Of a DNA stretch of 8,107 bases, positions 6,159-8,107 are shown piece by piece. A model generated the notes under the pieces. It had not been told where the DNA came from and searched no databases. It was given only the letters and a program-made list of their open reading frames with translations. This DNA is from Clostridia bacterium (GTDB lineage Bacteria; Bacillota_A; Clostridia; Oscillospirales; CAG-272): the NCBI GenBank assembly GCA_017630995.1, contig JAGBUD010000023.1:1-8107 (forward strand). The letters run 5' to 3'. The position numbers were made by a program, and so were the translations under genes. How positions within the stretch are numbered: position 1 is the stretch's first letter; each line of letters opens with the position of its first letter.

Positions 6159-7400
6159 TCAAAGATAATAGGTTTTTCCGCCGTTAAGTCTTGATTCTTC
6201 CGCAAGGAATGCAACCTTATGTCCCATAACCGAATCGTTTATATCGGTGACGTTCTTGCGCATAATCCCTGTTTCTATATACTCGACAAAGCTATCGACA
6301 ATTCCTACGTCGCCGCCGCCGTGGTGCGCATAACCGCCCTTTGGCTCGCTTACGGGGTACTCGGTTTTTTCGCCCGTCAGCTTTTCGTGTACCACAACGC
6401 GACGTCCGTCGGCGCCCTTTGCAAAGTAAAGAAGCCCCTCCGTGCCGTGAATTGTGAGAAGTCTTGCCAAGTCGCTTGTGAACGCTATTGTTTTAAGCTG
6501 TGCAATTACGTTATCCTCAAACTGCATATTTACAATCTGATTATCCGCCACGTTGTTATCGCAGCGATAAACACATCTTGCAAGCAAATTTTCGGGGTTG
6601 TGAAGATTTCTGTCGATTTCTTCCTTGGTTGAGCCGAGTCTGCCGTGCTTTGCAAGACCGGCAATGCTCTCGTATTCCTCGTTGTTGTAGATAAAGAAGC
6701 AAGAATACTTGCACGTATCCTTATGCGGACATTCAAAGCAATACTTCGTGCTGCCCTCGGGAGCGTTTTCCTCTTTGAAATATTTAAGGCTGCCAAACGA
6801 ATTGACCGCAAGGCACTTTTTGCCTATAAGCCAGCAAATCATATCGGTGTCGTGACAGTTTTTCGCAAGAATAAGAGGAGTGCTTATATCAGTGTTTCTC
6901 CAATTTCCGCGACAGTAGGAATGTGCATAATGATAGTATCCGATATTCTCGGTCATCTCAACGCAAACGACATCGCCTATAATTCCCTCGTCGAGAAGAT
7001 CCTTAACCTTGGTGTAGTAAGGAGAATAACGGAGAACGTGGCAAACTACAACCTTTCTTTTAAGCTCGGTTGCCTTTTTCGCAATAGCCTCGCACTCCGC
7101 AAGCGTCATTGCAATCGGCTTTTCGAGCAACAAATCATATCCAACGTCAAGTGCTTTCATCGCTTGGCGGTAATGCATATCGTCAAGAGTTGCGATAACG
7201 AGCGCGTCAGCAATCTTGCCTTTAGCAAAAAACTCGTCCTCGTCTGTATAAAATGCGTCCTCGGGCATACCGTAGGACATAGCCAATTCCTTTTTAGTTA
7301 TATCTGGGTCGCAAACAGCAACAACGTCGCTGCCGTAATATTTAACAAAGTGAGCATAAGTGCTACCTCTGCCGCCAAGTCCCATAACCGCAAATTTCAT
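6159..7400 (-). CDS. Gfo/Idh/MocA family NAD(P)-dependent oxidoreductase with a cysteine cluster
   Basis: A 413-residue member of the sugar/polyol dehydrogenase superfamily. The N-terminal Rossmann domain carries GLGGRG (7-12) and an acidic end of the second strand (CDPD, 30-33). EKP (93-95) supplies the catalytic lysine, and KNCHDTDMICWL (180-191) holds the Asp/His pair typical of the active site. A central segment has C221-x2-C224-x5-C230-x3-C234, and C276-x3-C280 follows, a cysteine arrangement that could bind a metal. I recall similar Cys-rich segments in other members of this family, so it may mark a known subgroup. The C-terminal part includes NDSVMGHKVAFLAEESRL. The start at 7400 has GGAGGA (7407-7412, - strand) and a near-consensus promoter upstream. 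The gene is a tandem paralogue of the partial gene at 7610-8107 and leads into the GDPD gene. The substrate, probably a sugar or polyol, cannot be read from sequence. Confidence 0.9.
   Translation of the reverse strand: MKFAVMGLGGRGSTYAHFVKYYGSDVVAVCDPDITKKELAMSYGMPEDAFYTDEDEFFAKGKIADALVIATLDDMHYRQAMKALDVGYDLLLEKPIAMTLAECEAIAKKATELKRKVVVCHVLRYSPYYTKVKDLLDEGIIGDVVCVEMTENIGYYHYAHSYCRGNWRNTDISTPLILAKNCHDTDMICWLIGKKCLAVNSFGSLKYFKEENAPEGSTKYCFECPHKDTCKYSCFFIYNNEEYESIAGLAKHGRLGSTKEEIDRNLHNPENLLARCVYRCDNNVADNQIVNMQFEDNVIAQLKTIAFTSDLARLLTIHGTEGLLYFAKGADGRRVVVHEKLTGEKTEYPVSEPKGGYAHHGGGDVGIVDSFVEYIETGIMRKNVTDINDSVMGHKVAFLAEESRLNGGKTYYL
6501..6659. repeat. Direct repeat copy 1 (tandem oxidoreductase paralogues)
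   Basis: This stretch matches 7949-8107 without gaps, with about 12 mismatches in 159 bases by hand count. The last 44 bases (6616-6659 against 8064-8107) are identical, up to the window edge. Just to the left (6461-6500 against 7909-7948) about 16 of 40 bases differ, so similarity falls sharply. It encodes a segment shared by the two oxidoreductases. Confidence 0.85.
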
Positions 7401-7415
7401 ATCAAATCCTCCACA

Positions 7416-7449
7416 TGAGTTTCGGCTATATTATGATAATACCAACTCA
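7416..7449 (-). promoter_or_regulatory. Palindromic leader element, possible operator or RNA hairpin
   Basis: Between the promoter and the ribosome binding site of the 7400 gene, the 13-base perfect palindrome TATTATGATAATA (7429-7441) lies inside a flanking inverted repeat, TGAGTT (7416-7421) with AACTCA (7444-7449). The two are not exactly concentric. The position right at the expected transcript start would suit a repressor site, or a hairpin in the leader RNA. It is AT-rich and could partly be chance; no known operator consensus was recognised. Confidence 0.35.
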
Positions 7450-7455
7450 CGGAGC

Positions 7456-7484
7456 ATTATACCACACAAAAGAAATTAAGTCAA
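7456..7484 (-). promoter_or_regulatory. Near-consensus sigma-A promoter of the oxidoreductase-GDPD unit
   Basis: On the - strand, -35 TTGACT (7479-7484) and a perfect -10 TATAAT (7456-7461) are separated by exactly 17 bp. TGG directly before the -10 gives an extended -10 element. Transcription would start near 7449, leaving a leader of about 50 bases to the ATG ending at 7400. Such a strong promoter suggests control by a repressor or high expression, and it gives the second oxidoreductase and GDPD a transcript independent of the upstream paralogue. Confidence 0.88.
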
Positions 7485-7526
7485 TATACAAGAACGAATA
7501 TAAACAAAGTGACAGCTTCAATATAC
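7481..7526. repeat. Short direct repeat TCAATATAC, two copies
   Basis: The nine-base word TCAATATAC occurs at 7481-7489 and 7518-7526, with start points 37 bp apart. The first copy overlaps the -35 element of the promoter reading leftward, and the second lies upstream of it. The spacing of about 3.5 helical turns does not strongly favour paired binding on one face. In AT-rich intergenic DNA this may be chance. Confidence 0.3.
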
Positions 7527-7536
7527 TCTATAAAGC

Positions 7537-7586
7537 AAAAGAGCAAGAATTGACGCGAATCTTCATCGTTCTTTTCTTGCTCTTTT
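7537..7586 (-). terminator. Probable intrinsic terminator of the upstream oxidoreductase gene
   Basis: A perfect 13-bp inverted repeat pairs AAAAGAGCAAGAA (7537-7549) with TTCTTGCTCTTTT (7574-7586) around a 24-base loop. On the - strand it begins 23 bp after the TGA of the gene at 7610 and ends in CTCTTTTGCTTT. The loop is longer than usual and the stem is not very GC-rich, but the position between that stop and the next promoter fits a terminator. It could also act weakly on the + strand, where no gene reads into it. Confidence 0.7.
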
Positions 7587-7609
7587 AAGATATAGGATAT
7601 AAATTACAA

Positions 7610-8107
7610 TCAATCAAAATAATAGGCTTTTCCGCTGTTAAGCCGTGACTCTTCGGCAAGGAATGCAATCTTGTGGCCCATCACCGAATCGTTTATATCG
7701 GTGATGTTTTTGGCGATTATTCCCTTTTCAACGTAGTCGATAAACTGCGCAATTATTCCGATGTCACCGCCATTGTGATGAGCAAACGCGCCCTTCAATT
7801 CCTCGATGGGAAAAATCTCTTTTTCACCGGTGAACTTTTCAAGCACAACGCTTCTCTTGCCGTCTTGCGAAAAATAGAGCACGCCATCCGTGCAGTGAAT
7901 GGTAAGAATACGTCCGAGATCCGGGGTGAATGCTATGGTCTTCAGTTGTGCAATTACGTTGTCCTCAAACTGCATATTTACAATCTGGTTATCCACCACG
8001 TTATTATCACAGTGGAAAACACATCTTGCAAGCAGATTTTCGGGGTTGTTAAGGTTTCTGTCAATTTCTTCCTTGGTTGAGCCGAGTCTGCCGTGCTTTG
8101 CAAGACC
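7610..8107 (-). CDS. Second Gfo/Idh/MocA family oxidoreductase, C-terminal part only (5' end outside window)
   Basis: The frame is open from the right window edge to a TGA at 7610-7612, giving 165 residues that begin GLAKHGRLGSTKEE. An internal Met at 7999 is not the start: the frame and the homology continue upstream to the edge. The fragment aligns with residues 248-413 of the neighbouring oxidoreductase at about 75% identity by hand count. It is very close in the first 60 residues and looser after that, with a two-residue gap near the middle. The C-x3-C pair of the paralogue (C276/C280) is kept here as CVFHC. The NAD-binding and catalytic parts lie outside the window, so activity cannot be judged. 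It lies upstream of its paralogue in the same direction but is followed by its own terminator. Probably a tandem duplicate with a related sugar or polyol substrate. Confidence 0.87.
   Translation of the reverse strand, partial: GLAKHGRLGSTKEEIDRNLNNPENLLARCVFHCDNNVVDNQIVNMQFEDNVIAQLKTIAFTPDLGRILTIHCTDGVLYFSQDGKRSVVLEKFTGEKEIFPIEELKGAFAHHNGGDIGIIAQFIDYVEKGIIAKNITDINDSVMGHKIAFLAEESRLNSGKAYYFD
7949..8107. repeat. Direct repeat copy 2 (tandem oxidoreductase paralogues), runs off the window
   Basis: Partner of 6501-6659 at an offset of 1448 bp. The repeat reaches the window edge still identical, so the high-identity block probably extends further right into the unseen part of the gene. Confidence 0.85.

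Noticed and set aside
5417..6187. Long + strand open frame of 256 codons opposite the GDPD gene
   Set aside because: It mirrors the GDPD coding sequence, has no ribosome binding site or recognisable domain, and the - strand frame carries a complete GDPD active site.
6645..7418. Long + strand open frame of 257 codons opposite the oxidoreductase gene
   Set aside because: Shadow of a well-supported Gfo/Idh/MocA gene; the translation is low complexity with no family match, and no promoter or ribosome binding site precedes it.
7429..7441. Fur/PerR-type box
   Set aside because: The palindrome TATTATGATAATA has the wrong half-site order compared with the 7-1-7 ATAAT-N-ATTAT layout of those boxes.
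7401..7609. Small RNA or riboswitch in the 209-bp intergenic region
   Set aside because: The visible structures are accounted for by a terminator, a promoter and a short palindrome; the leader of about 50 bases is too short for a known riboswitch class and no conserved core was recognised.
7610..7999. A separate 129-residue small protein starting at the Met at 7999
   Set aside because: The same frame stays open to the window edge and continues to match the paralogue upstream of that Met, so this is the end of a larger gene and not a pseudogene or short gene.
7673..8080. 135-codon + strand frame opposite the partial oxidoreductase, similar to one at 6219-6632
   Set aside because: The similarity between the two + strand frames is explained by the tandem paralogues on the other strand; not a separate gene family.

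Overview
The window reads as chromosomal DNA of a low-to-moderate GC Firmicute, most likely a Clostridia-type gut or anaerobic lineage. The evidence is the strong AGGAG-type ribosome binding sites, sigma-A promoters of the TTGACT-17-TATAAT class, tightly packed operons, and a gene set (FakA/DegV/PlsX lipid genes, EutH, PHP-type phosphatase, Gfo/Idh/MocA oxidoreductases) common in that group. The species cannot be named from this sequence alone. No rRNA, tRNA, CRISPR array, insertion sequence or phage gene is visible.

Region 1 (1-3391, + strand) is a lipid/acyl-transfer operon. In order it holds the C-terminal tail of a FakA-type fatty acid kinase, a divergent PlsX, a DegV/FakB-type fatty acid-binding protein, a YghO-like GNAT-fold protein and a small acyl carrier protein, closed by a strong intrinsic terminator. 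FakB presents a fatty acid, FakA phosphorylates it, PlsX interconverts acyl-phosphate and acyl-ACP, and ACP carries the acyl chain. The GNAT protein overlaps both degV and the ACP gene and is the natural candidate for the acyl acceptor step. That role is inference. This is the most interesting part of the window.

Region 2 (about 3406-5427, + strand) is a two-gene unit with its own extended -10 promoter: a PHP-family phosphatase of the histidinol-phosphatase type, and an EutH-type ethanolamine permease coupled to it by an ATGA overlap. No other eut or his genes are visible. It ends in a long hairpin that can work in both directions.

Region 3 (5423-8107, - strand) converges on region 2. Read in the direction of transcription it holds a Gfo/Idh/MocA oxidoreductase cut by the right window edge, its terminator, a near-consensus promoter, a second complete Gfo/Idh/MocA paralogue and, 16 bp further on, a glycerophosphodiester phosphodiesterase. 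The two oxidoreductases are a tandem duplication with a sharp change in DNA identity part-way through the shared segment. The phosphodiesterase, the dehydrogenases and EutH could all act on phospholipid head-group material (glycerophosphodiesters, polyols, ethanolamine), but the sequence does not prove a joint pathway.
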